A stretch of DNA of 64,000 nt, taken from positions 68,898-132,897 of the forward strand of contig OZ026567.1 in the NCBI GenBank assembly GCA_964020155.1. The letters are read 5' to 3'. A model generated the notes under the pieces. The model did not search any database. It saw only the letters and a program-made list of their open reading frames with translations, and was not told the origin of the DNA. A program made the position numbers and the translations under genes. The stretch is from Chondrilla cf. caribensis. Its lineage: Eukaryota; Porifera; Demospongiae; Chondrillida; Chondrillidae. Each line of letters opens with the position of its first letter. Within the stretch, counting starts at the first letter, position 1. This document shows positions 42,946 to 54,800 of this stretch, piece after piece.

Positions 42946-43574
42946 GTACACGTTATAAGTAGATCAATCTCTAGTTTCAAGTGGACTATTTTGATAGCAT
43001 AGAATATTGCACACGCCTTAGTAGTCTCTTTAACACAATTTGAGTATAAGATTTTTTAATTAATTGTATCATACCATCGATTTAAGAATATGATTACTAA
43101 GTGAAGTAACGCGTTTATTATTATTGAAGACGGTGCACTACATAGATGTTTCCATTACATGGACAGCATATGTCCTCGAGTGATACATTTGTAACTATTG
43201 GTACTTGTCTATGAAGTGCACATGGACATAACAGTGGATGGCTAATGGCTAGAATGACCACAAAATATACATATTGTGTATTTTATAATGCTGGATTACT
43301 GTTCCAATTTAATAATATATATTCTACATCGATCTATGTTAAGACACTTGTACAACATGTTGATTAAAACCGTCACTTTCATGTCAACAATGGTGACATC
43401 ATTAACACAATGTACATTAGAAAACATGGTGGTTAGCCAAATATGTGGTAACCATGACAACTACAGTTCTTGTACCAACAAATGCTATTATTCACAAAAC
43501 TAAAAGTGATTATAATAACTAATGTCGTTTTGAAAACTACTAGTGTTGCCATAGAAACTACTAGAGTTGCATTA
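42946..43574. other. Convergent intergenic region with duplicated filamin 3' flank
   Basis: AT-rich. 42946 to about 43303 is the reverse-complement counterpart of about 51466-51803 beyond filamin C, so the duplication includes the 3' flank. The remaining 270 bp before filamin B has no gene. Short frames here are not credible. Confidence 0.75.
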
Positions 43575-46500
43575 CTAATGTTCTAATATCAAACTACAAG
43601 GTGACCCAACGATGTGGGCGTTGTCGTACTTGATGCTCAGCAAATACTCCTCCTCTTGACCAGGGTCAAAGGTCACACGATAGGTGGTCTCGTCTAACTG
43701 CTTCACGTCAGCTGGTCTTGAGGTCTTCTTCTGAACATTCTCAACACTGGCAGAGAGAGTACCCGGACCAGCTCCCTCAGTGGTCACCATGAAGGAGACC
43801 TCCTCCCCCACTTCGTGCTGCTGTTCTTCGGCGTCTTCCAACAACCGACATTTTGAGGCATCACCAAGCTGCTGGAACTGGCAGGAGAAGGGGCTACCCA
43901 GGATGTGCTGGTTGCTGTGGAGAACTGACACTTTGTGGACTCCAGGTTCTTTGGGCACCAGGGTGACATGATAGGTTTGCTTCCCGAGATCTCTGATGGT
44001 GATGGATGCATCAGTGGGTGGTTCTACCTGCACATCAAACGGACCCTCCCCAAGGTCATCACAAAATACTGTAAACGGGTGTTTTTCATTAAGAGCGAAT
44101 CGAATATTGGCCAGGTCCATGCCAGTTATTGCCCACCTGTCCTTATCACCGTTCACCATGACCTCGAAGGGACTGCCCTTGATGTTGACATCATCCCAGG
44201 TCACATCCAGTTTGTACTTGCCTGGCTCTGATGGAGAGAACTTCACAGAATAGATGCCATCCTTATTGTCTGTGATGACAACGTCTGCTTTGGAAGGACC
44301 TCTGGAGGTGACGTTGAGGGTACCTGGTCCAGCGTTGAGAGTGGAGACACGGAAGTTCACCAACTGATTGTGCTCAAACGGTGTGGACATCACTTCAAGA
44401 TCTTCCGGGAGAATGAAGCACTTAGATGGGTCATTTGTTGTCCCTATCTCCTCTTTGCTGGCATCAGATTGGACTTTGATGGTGAAGGGTGATCCAGGGA
44501 CAGGCTGGTCGGCCCACTTCACATGGAGTTGATGGTCTCCCACAGTGGAAGGGATGTAGGTACCATCATAACTGTTGTTGTGGTTGTCCACGATATCCAG
44601 TTGGGAAGGTTCGTCGTCTTTGGACGGACTGTCTGCCTTCACCAGGAGCTCCCCAGTCCCAGCTTCAGTGCAGTCCACACTGAAGGCCACACTGTCCCCA
44701 ACGTAGCACTTGGCATCTTCCAAACCGTTCACTTTCACCTTATTTGGATTTGGAGGCTTCAGTATGTGCACTTTGAAGGGACTTCCCCTAACGTGGTTCT
44801 TGTGATGTAATATGTGTATCTCATAAATACCTGCATCTGTTGGCTTAAAGGTGACGTGAGCCTTTTCTGGTTCCGCCTTGTTCTTCTCCACACTAAGTTT
44901 CAGCTTCTTACCAGTGGGCTGGTAGATCACGTGACCAGACAGATCCTTGGGTTTCAGTCCCGGGAACTCGTAGTCAATGCCGATGACCTTTGACCAAGGG
45001 TAGACTGGGATGTTGCGAGGAGAGACTTCGAACTCCTCCGGTGAGTCAGGTATGGCTTCCTTGCTCCAGTAGATGTAGTGCTTGTGAGTACCTGCTTTGG
45101 TTGGAGTGTAGATGATCTTGAAGTCGCTGCCTTCTTTGGGTACCACCTGGAGATTGGTGTTCGTCTTGCCACCCGAAGGTCCTTCTGATTGGACGGTGAG
45201 GTCTCCAGCACCAGCTTTGGAGGCATCCACGTTGTACATGATGTCGTCGTGAGCAATAAGTCTCTTCTCCGGAGGTGGACGGTTGTACACTCTACACTTT
45301 GTGGCATCCGTTTGGGGAGGAAGGTACCTCACCTTGAAGGGGGAGCTGGGGACATGCTCCCCGTCCATCAGTACGTTCACTGTGTAGAGGTCGGGGACAC
45401 GAGGATCGATGGTCGCTGTGTATGTCCCGTCTGAATTCTTTGTCATGTTCACTGGAACGGGACCCGCTGTGTCACCACGGCAATCGGCAGTCACATGACC
45501 AGCATCTCGCTGACCCTCCTTGTCCACGGTGACCGATAGCTTCTCTTCGACGTGGAACGAAGGGATGGACTCGGGAATGTCCGGCTCTTGGTATTCCTTG
45601 GACTCCCCGCTGTCGTATACATCACTGAAGGAGGCTGGGACGTAGGCGCTCTCCACATCCTCCAACACCTCCTGGGTACACAGACCTTCTCCAAGATCAA
45701 CAGGTATTCTGAAGGTGGATCCGGGCACGTGTACTCCACTCCACTTCACATCCATGTGGTAGATGTCTGGTTGGAAGGTTTCAAACGATGCATCGTAAAC
45801 ACAAGCATCCTTCTCGACCACTTTCACCTCAACTGGACCAAGACGCTCACCAGAGCTCTTGACATCCAATACACCGTCTCCGGCATCAGACGTGTCGATG
45901 TATGCGTGAACAGGACCAATGCCATTGGGACATGGGTGTGGTCCGTCAACTCTCACCTCATTGGCTAAAGGCGGGTTCAAATCGATGTCGAAGGGTGACC
46001 CAGGTACATGGTCTCCACTCCACAGAACGGACAAGTGGAAGACATCTTTGCCCGGGGGATTGAACAATACCTTGTGGGAGTCATTTTCCTGAGGTCCCAC
46101 CTCCACAGGAACATCCCCGTACTTCTTACTGTAGCAGGTAGCTGTCAGTTGACCGTCTCCAGCTTCTGATACGTCACACACTCCAGACACAGGTCCTCTG
46201 TGCATCTGAGGACAGTGAGGGCCGTCCACCTTCACCTTACGAGCGTCCACCGGGATGGCCTCCTCCACTTGAGCAGTGAAGGGTGATCCTGGTACGTCTT
46301 CATCAGCAAACACAATATTGATGTGGTGAATGCCTTCTTCTTCAGGAGTGTAGCTACACTTGTACAAGTGTTCATCTACTTCTTCCACATCACATGGGAC
46401 ATTTTGTGTAGGCCCCATCACCTTGACAACAGGTTTACCTGGACCAGCACCCTCGGTACGAATGGTGAACTCTGCTTTCTCACCAGTTACACCATGGGAT

Positions 46501-49500
46501 AGACCGTCACCACTGGCAACCACTCTGCTAGGATGTGGTCGGGTGTCAACAGTGTAAGGAGATCCAGGCACTTCAATGTCATCCCAAAGAACATTGACTC
46601 TGTAGAGGTCAGGAGTGGCCGCTTTGAAGGAGAGGCTGCGATGACCTCGGGATTTGGTTTTGACTTCCACAGGGACTGATCCGGTACGATCTCCCGTGGC
46701 GATGGCTGTCAAACTTCCGGGTCCCGATTTGGATACATCTGCCTCCAGCGTGACCACGCCCATTATCAATGTTGGCTGTGTACACACTGCGTACTCTGGG
46801 TGTGGCTTATCCATCACATTCAGACGGCATCGGGCGTGGTTGACCGGTTCCTCACCGTAGTACACCAAAACATCATAACCATCTACTTTCGGGCAGATGA
46901 CAGTAGCCTTGTACTTCGCGTTGCCAAGGTAACTGATGTCAGCAGCCACTTTGGTACCAGTGTGTGACCCGTAGGCAGTGACCATCACTTGCTCCGAGGT
47001 GTCACTTGTGGAGACAATGTAGCTGTACGGATGGTCAACAACGAACACACCCAATTTTCCAGGAGTGGGAGGGGTCAATGTGATGTCCCTAATATCAAGG
47101 ACGTTGAAGTTGAGAGGAGACGAGGGGATTTCCCTGTTGCCATAGTAGAGGTGGAGCGTGAGCTTCCCTCTGTCGCTAGGAGTGAACCTTACACTGTAGA
47201 CGTTCTTCACGGATTCCAGTACTGAGCAGACAGGAGCTGAGGATGAGGAACTCACCAACACCCCCCTCACCCCGCCACTGCCAGCCTGGGTGGCATCCAC
47301 GGTTACGGAGTACAAACGTATAGCGTACAACTTCCCCTTGGGAACGTCTTTGACTGTGACTTGGTCGAAGAATGATGGAGTCTCCACTTGAGCGGTGAAG
47401 GGTGATCCTGGTACGTCTTCATCAGCAAACACAATATTGATGTGGTGAATACCTTCTTCTTCAGGAGTGTAGCTACACTTGTATAAGTGTTCATCTACTT
47501 CTTCCACATCACATGGGACATTATGTGTAGGACCCATCACCTTGACAACAGGTTTACCTGGACCAGCACCCTCGGTACGAATGGTGAACTCTGCTTTCTC
47601 ACCAGTTACACCATGGGATAGACCGTCACCACTGGCAACCACCTTGGATGGATCATAGACAATGGCAGTGAATGGTGACCCCTTGACCTGGTGGTCCGCA
47701 TAGAGAATGACTATATTGTGAGGCCCCGCCTCCTCAGGAGTGTACTGTACATTGTATGTGCTGTCTCCTGTGATGGTCGCTGGCACATCTGCACCAGATG
47801 GGCTGTTGATGGTCACCTGGAGACTACCTGGACCGGTACGATGACAGTCCACGGTGAAGTTAGTGGGTGTGCCAACCAAGATGGAATCAGTTGCCATAAC
47901 AACAGCAGATTGGGTAAATTTATCCACTTCTGTTTCATTGGATTCTGCAACCAAATGAATATAGGTAACACAGTCCATAGTCACACCCACTGCCACACCC
48001 ACTCACCATCATCCAGTCTATCTTGACTGCCCTCCATCCAGCCCCACCCAACAACCAAAGTGTGCTGTTGAGGGAGATCCCCTACAGAGAGACAACTGAC
48101 AAAATTGAAAAATGGCTTCAAGATTATATATAGGATTTAGTCAGCGTACCGTGTTCTGTGTTGTCATGGTGACCAAGTATTGGTGGATCCTCCACCGGTG
48201 TAGAGGGTCTGTCTACCATCTCTGAGATCGCGTGTTCATCTAGAGTCATTTCTTCAGCATCTTTGAGCACTTCCTCCTCATCTTTAATCACATCCTCTTT
48301 CTCTTCAATCATGTCCTTTGTATCTTTAATCACTTCCTCTTTCCCTTTAATCACTTCTTTTGAATCTTTCATCACTTCCTCTGCATCTTCAATCGCTTCC
48401 TCTTTATCCTTAATCACTTCCTTTGCACCTTTCATCAATTCATCTGTACAGGTAGAATAAAAGCCTGTGTGCTCAACTATTCAACAAATTTATATAACTT
48501 AGACACACCCACTAGCTACCTACCTGGTCCTACTGCAGAGAGACTCTCTCTCTGTTTGGGACGAGCTTTCCTGAACCACTCGATGTAGCCCATCATGGCT
48601 AGAGCGTCTGTTCTCTTGTCTGCAAACTCCTCAGGAGTGATGTTGTTCTCGATACCGTCCAAGTTATCATCTGCTGTCTTCATTGCACTGCGGATGTTGT
48701 CCACACCTTTGCTAGGATCCAGCTCGGCGTGATTGGGGACAGTCCCCTCGGCAATGGCATTCACTAGAGCACTCAGTGCACGACCGTCCCTCCAGTCGTC
48801 AGTGAAGTTCTCGATGTTGTAGTCGGGAATCTTGCTCCTCACCCACTCCAGAAGGCTGTTGTAACCAGGAGAGTCGTCCCCGCTGCAGAAGTAGGACAGG
48901 TATGTCATGCAAGAAAGCCTGTCTGGTTCATCAATGCACAAGTGCTCCGGATCAATGATCTGAGGAATATTAAATTCCTTTTCAGCTCGATCCATGGCCT
49001 TCTTGGTGTTGGGCAGAGCATCCGATGGTGAGAGCGAGGCATAGTTTGGACAGAGACCAGGTTTCATGGTATTCACCAGTGCTGAGAGGTTCTTCCCGTC
49101 ATTCCAGCTGCTGGTAACATTCTTAACTTGGCAGTCTTCAGGCATAGCTGCTCTCAGCCAGTTCATCAGTACCTTATTCGCTGACTTAGGCAGAGGCTTG
49201 GGGGTGGGGCTCCTCACAGGTCTAGTGGGCGTGTTTGTAGATTTTCGTCTGTATCCAAATATCTGATAATGCAAGATCAAATGCCAAATTAGTCCGAGAA
49301 TGATTCTTCTGTTATGTTCTCTGATATCGATGGGACCTGTCACAGGTGTACAAGAAGACACACAAGAATAGCACACCAGTTGCGACTCCCCTTGTTGGGC
49401 ACACAGCCAGCACCCAGCTCATGTACACAGTGCCAAACAGTACTGATGGTACAGGTACTGACCAGAGTTGGTGCATGCTTCAAGGTACTCGCTGGGTTGC

Positions 49501-49974
49501 ACGCATATAGTGGACCAAGACTGATCTGCATACAAATGTCATCAACTCCCCCCCCCCCCCCCTACGGGCACCACTTGTCGACTATACGTACCTATATTGA
49601 CCATGTAGATTCCTTCAACCTTTTCCATGAATATAAACGCCTTTTCCAAATTCTCCAGTCCATGGATGGGCAGCCGCGGGGTCTCGTGGTACCTGCAACG
49701 GGAGAACGGCGAAGCTAGACCACCTATGGCTAGACTAACTGGACAGACGACAGTGTTTAATTACATTAGTGAAGACCTTGTAATGATTCAACGATTACCT
49801 TTCAGCGACTGTCCTCCGAGCAAGCTGCTCAAGGAGGACGATGAGACGAACGCCATCGTCAAGATCAGTGATCAGGTCGCTTATCTCCTTGTCGGTGCCC
49901 TTCAGACAGTTGTTGCACCAGTTGGTGAAGGTGTTTTGCTGTATATCTATCCAGCGAGTGTCCGCGAGAGACAT
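43575..49974 (-). CDS. Filamin B-copy: three CH domains, K/E-rich coil exon, remodelled Ig repeats, clipped C-terminus
   Basis: Exons 49974-49799, 49692-49592, 49336-48524, 48443-48150, 48081-48007 and 47944-43575, giving 1942 aa, all in phase. CH1-CH3 are intact. Exon 4 (98 codons) is a highly charged helix of about 8-residue units (KEVIKDKEE, KEEVIKDTKD, EDVIKDEEE). Exon 5 (25 codons, GDLPQQHTLVVGWGWMEG) matches the start of the Ig exon in filamin C. The Ig exon lacks repeat 1, has three repeats unique to this copy (about 46550-47390), carries a second copy of repeat 3, lacks repeats 10 and 11, and stops inside the last strand of repeat 14 (HIVGSPCSLILEH). The open frame is fully intact, so it is probably functional rather than a pseudogene. 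Confidence 0.93.
48150..48443 (-). other. Charged helical exon unique to filamin B
   Basis: 294 nt, phase 1 at both ends, so it can be included or skipped without a frameshift. It encodes Lys/Glu/Asp-rich octad-like units with Ile/Val/Met spacing, then a Pro/Asp-rich linker (RPSTPVEDPPILGHHD). It looks like a single alpha helix or coiled coil placed between the actin-binding head and the Ig rod. Confidence 0.85.
49544..49563. repeat. Poly-C tract (poly-G in sense) in filamin B intron 2
   Basis: A run of about 17 C on the plus strand, at the same place as the run at 56864-56883 in filamin C. Confidence 0.9.
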
Positions 49975-50265
49975 TCCTCTAGAAGCCTTAGTCTCAACCA
50001 GCGGACGAGTTGGAGGACCGCAATGTTGCGGGTGGGTTATATACAAAAGCAAGCTATCACAATTCACTACACGAATACTTCAGTATAACAGGTCCGGATA
50101 TTTCGTATATCATAATTGAAAAACATTAATTCTTATAACAAAACAATAATAATATTATCAGGCAAAATAACTGGGATACACACACACACGTACTCACAAA
50201 CACACACACAACATAATATCCATGCAGGTACACAGGTGGAGGATAACACAAGTGAGGGAATGGGT

Positions 50266-51370
50266 TTACAGCATCCCTGCTGACACAGCATCTTCCTTCA
50301 CATCTTTGAGTGGAGGGATTTTGGCCACCTCATGGAAGATTCTATGATGAACGGGACAGATCAATGTCAAGTGAAGTCAATTGAAACATGACTGCTATCA
50401 AAACACGGGGTACACCACCACAATCACCTAACTGAAATACCAAGTGTAGGATGTGCCCTGTATGTTGTATGATACTCACACGTGTGAATACTTTGTCCTG
50501 ACTGTGTGGTGAGTCTTCCAAGGTGTCTTCAACATTCTGTTCAACCTCTCAACCATTGGTAGTAGTCCACCGACATTATATCCAGTGTAGTGTTGGAGGG
50601 TTGACGTCCATTAGGTTATGAAGAAGATTCTTCACTTGTAGACACATCATGGCTATAATAGTTAGTCATCAGTGTGTGTGTCATAATGACTGACCCATAT
50701 TCCAAGCTTCTTCATTCTTATAGCGAGGTACATTGCAGCAGCAGCCATGTACGACGCCTTCTCAGACACAAACTCATAAACTTGCAGAGATGACTCACAG
50801 ATGAACCGCGCTAATGTGTGTGTCTCAAAACTGGCATTTGCAGCCTACGAACGTTTCACAAAACAAAATAATGTATTAAAACACTCAACATAATGCGTAC
50901 ACTATCACTCCCACCTTAGCATAACGCCTGAGAAATCTATAGGCAATGGGGATGTTTACATCGTAGCCGACGACTTTCAACATATCTTGTTCGCTTCTCC
51001 TCAGCTCACTTGATGTGTAGGCATCATCACATAGATAAATAAAGTCATCCACAAGTGGAGGACTGAGTTCCTGTTGGTGGGAGAAGTATAGTGCAGTACA
51101 ATACACTGTTACGAGAGAGAGCACATAGACACATACCTCAAACTTGGATGCAAGGAGCATGGCAGTGGCTCCAACCAGCTGGAGATATTCCCTCTTCACC
51201 TCCTTTCTTGTGAGATAGTGGTCGACCAGCTTTACTGTGAGGTAGAGGGTCTCGTGGTACAGTTCAAAGTTCTCTTGTAGTTCGACAAGCCAGTCAATCA
51301 GGATCATCCTCATATCTGGAGTGACATCCTTCTGCTTGGATAAGATGTTTGGAGGCAACTGAAAGTTCTC
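50266..51370 (-). pseudogene. Truncated cyclin B3 copy
   Basis: It retains counterparts of cyclin B3 exons 4-8: 51370-51137, 50915-51070, 50695-50844, about 50480-50600 and 50341-50266. Exons 1-3, which carry the start, the destruction box and the linker, are absent. Homology with the complete gene stops at about 51378. The acceptor before exon 7 reads CCTAATGG where the full copy has CCTAATAG, destroying the AG. The exon 4-6 frames are still open and nearly identical to the full copy, so the event is recent. Any product from an upstream start would be a D-box-less cyclin fragment with a broken second cyclin fold. It lies between filamin B and filamin C. Confidence 0.88.
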
Positions 51371-51803
51371 CTGTGCAAATGGAGATTGTAGGTAATTGGA
51401 GTGTGTTGCACAACTAAGTAATGGAATAAATAATGAATATAACACTTTCACGGACAACCAAAGTAATCCAGCATTATAAAATACACAACATATATATATT
51501 TTATAGTCACTTAAGCCATAAAGCCATCCACTATTATTATAGAGACAAGTAATAATCATGAATGCATCACTTGAGGACATACGCTGTCCATGTAATGGAA
51601 ACATCTATTAGTGCACCGTCTTCAATAATAATAAACGCGTTACTTCACTTAGTAATCATATTCTTAAATCGATGGTATGATACAATTAATTAAAAAATCT
51701 TATACTCAAATTGTGTTAAAGAGACTACTAAGGCGTGTGCAATATTCTATGCTATCAAAATAGTCCACTTGAAACTAGAGATTGATCTACTTATAACGTG
51801 TAC

Positions 51804-54800
51804 TTATTCCGGCTTGTCTTCTTCGGGACGGACCTGGACCTTGAACGGCGATCCTGGGATGTGGGTCTCGGACCATGTGATGTCTACGGTGTACTCACCC
51901 ACCGATGTGGGGTCGTAGCGAACAAGGATAGTCCTCTCAGAGGTGGGGTCTCTCTTCATGTTGATCTTGAACGCTCCCTTGGGTCCGTGCACACGCACAG
52001 CCAGTGTGCCCGCACCAGCCTCCTTGGTTTCCACCACAAAGCTCCACTCACGACCCACCACCCCATCCTCCAATCCCGGACCATATGCCTTCACCTTTTC
52101 AGGTATCGGAGGAGAAGCCACCTTCACCTTAAAGGGGCTACCGTTGATGTGTTGCCCGTTATATCTGATATGGACCATGTACTTACCGGGCTCTGGTGGG
52201 TCAAACGTTGCTCCAAAGGTGCCATCCCCATTATCAACGATGGTACCGTCTACAACTTTGTTGGGTCCGTGTGCTACGATAGTCAGCTCTCCATCATTCC
52301 CTGGTTCACTGTTGACCGTGAAGGAGAAAGGCTTGCCCAACACACTGTCCTTAACTGTGTCTTTGTCCAGGTTGATACTGGAGGGATCGGAAGGGCTGTA
52401 GGACTTCACCCGGAATGGAGAACCAGGAATGGCCTCGTCATTCCAGAGAACTTGGATCTTATACTCTCCAGGAAACTTTGGTGTGTAAGTAACAGTGTAC
52501 TTGCCGTTCTCCGGAGGAGAGATCACAGGCTCCACTTTCTCAAAACTACCTTCAATTTCAACTTTCAGGTCAGAGTTGGTCCCATCGGTGATGATGACAA
52601 AGGTGGACTCCTTGTTCTCCTGAGCTGATATTATCCCCTCCCCTTCTGCTCGGCACTGGGTAGGGTCCGGGGGAGTACTGGAGGACAGTCTGAAGGGTGA
52701 TCCAACGATGTTGGCGTTGTTGTACTTGATGCTCAGCAAGTACTCCTCCTCTTGACCAGGGTCAAAGGTCACACGATAGGTGGTCTCGTCTAACTGCTTC
52801 ACGTCAGCTGGTCTTGACGTATTCTTCTGAACATTCTCGACGCTGGCAGAGAGAGTACCCGGACCAGCTCCCTCAGTGGTCACCATGAAGGAGACCTCCT
52901 CCCCCACTTCGTGCTGCTGTTCTTCGGCGTCTTCCAACAACCGACATTTTGAGGCATCACCAAGCTGCTGGAACTGGCAGGAGAAGGGGCTACCCAGGAT
53001 GTGCTGGTTGCTGTGGAGAACTGACACTTTGTGGACTCCAGGTTCTTTGGGCACCAGGGTGACATGATAGGTTTGCTTCCCGAGATCTCTGATGGTGATG
53101 GATGCATCCGTGGGTGGTTCTACCTGCACATCAAATGGACCATCCCCCAGGTCATCACAGTGGATTTTGAATTTGTGTGGCTTTCCAACCCGGAAAGGTA
53201 CATTGGACAGGTCAAGACCGGTCAGAACCCGTGACTTCCTCTGTCCCTTTACAACAATATTGCAGGGACTGCCCTTGATGTTGACATCATCCCAGGTCAC
53301 ATCCAGTTTGTACTTGCCTGGCTCTGATGGGGAGAACTTCACAGAATAGATGCCATCCTTATTGTCTGTGATGACAACGTCTGCTTTGGAAGGACCTCTG
53401 GAGGTGACGTTGAGGGTACCTGGTCCAGCGTTGAGAGTGGAGACACGGAAGTTCACCAACTGATTGTGCTCAAACGGTGTGGACATCACTTCAAGATCTT
53501 CCGGGAGAATGAAGCACTTGGATGGGTCGTTTGTTGTCCCTATCTCCTCTTTGCTGCCATCAGATTGGACTTTGATGGTGAAGGGTGATCCAGGGACAGG
53601 CTGGTCGGCCCACTTCACATGGAGTTGATGGTCTCCCACAGTGGAAGGGATGTAGGTACCATCATAACTGTTGTTGTGGTTGTCCACGATATCCAGTTGG
53701 GAAGGTTCGTTGTCTTTGGACGGACTGTCTGCCTTCACCAGGAGCTCCCCAGTCCCAGCTTCAGTGCAGTCCACACTGAAGGCCACACTGTCCCCAACGT
53801 AGCACTTGGCATCTTCCAAACCGTTCACTTTCACCTTATTCGGATTTGGAGGTTCTAGTACATGCACTTCAAAGGGACTTCCCCTAACGTGGTTCTTGTG
53901 ATGTAATATGTGTATCTCATAAATACCTGCATCTGTTGGCTTAAAGGTGACGTGAGCCTTTTCTGGTTCCGCCTTGTTCTTCTCCACACTAAGTTTCAGC
54001 TTCTTACCAGTGGGCTGGTAGATCACGTGACCAGACAGATCCTTAGGATTCAGTCCCAGGAACTCGTAGTCAATGCCGATGACCTTTGACCAAGGGTAGA
54101 CTGGGATGTCGCGAGGAGAGACTTCGAACTCCACCGGTGAGTTGGGTATGGCTTCCTTGCTCCAGTAGATGTAGTGCTTGTGAGTACCTGCTTTGGTTGG
54201 AGTGTAGATGATCTTGAAGTCGCTGCCTTCTTTGGGTACCACCTGGAGATTGGTGTTCGTCTTGCCACCCGAAGGTCCTTCTGATTGGACGGTGAGGTCT
54301 CCAGCACCAGCTTTGGAGGCATCCACGTTGTACATGATGTCGTTGTGAGCAATAAGTCTCTTCTCCGGAGGTGGACGGTTGTACACTCTGCACTTTGTGG
54401 CATCCGTTTGGGGAGGAAGGTACCTCACCTTGAAGGGGGAGCTGGGGACATGCTCCCCGTCCATCAGTACGTTCACTGTGTAGAGGTCGGGGACACGAGG
54501 ATCGATGGTCGCTGTGTATGTCCCGTCTGAATTCTTTGTCATGCTCACTGGAACGGGACCTGCTGTGTCACCACGGCAATCGGCAGTCACATGACCAGCA
54601 TCTCCCTGACCCTCCTTGTCCATGGTGACCGATAGCTTCTCTCCGATGTGGAACGAAGGGATGGACTCAGGAATGTCCGGCTCTTGGTATTCCTTGGACT
54701 CCCCGCTGTCGTATACATCACTGAAGGAGGCTGGGACGTAGGCGCTCTCCACATCCTCCAACACCTCCTGGGTACACAGACCTTCTCCAAGATCAATGGG

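Noticed and set aside
38332..42951. Antisense frames of 60-276 codons within filamins
   Set aside because: Complementary-strand shadows of the long filamin exons, repeated at equivalent positions in all three copies.
43276..43503. 75-codon frame between filamin A and B
   Set aside because: AT-rich 3' flank; its first part is shared with the filamin C flank as non-coding duplicated sequence.
49314..50119. Plus-strand frames overlapping filamin B CH1 exons
   Set aside because: Opposite-strand shadows of CH1 exons and 5' flank; no homology.
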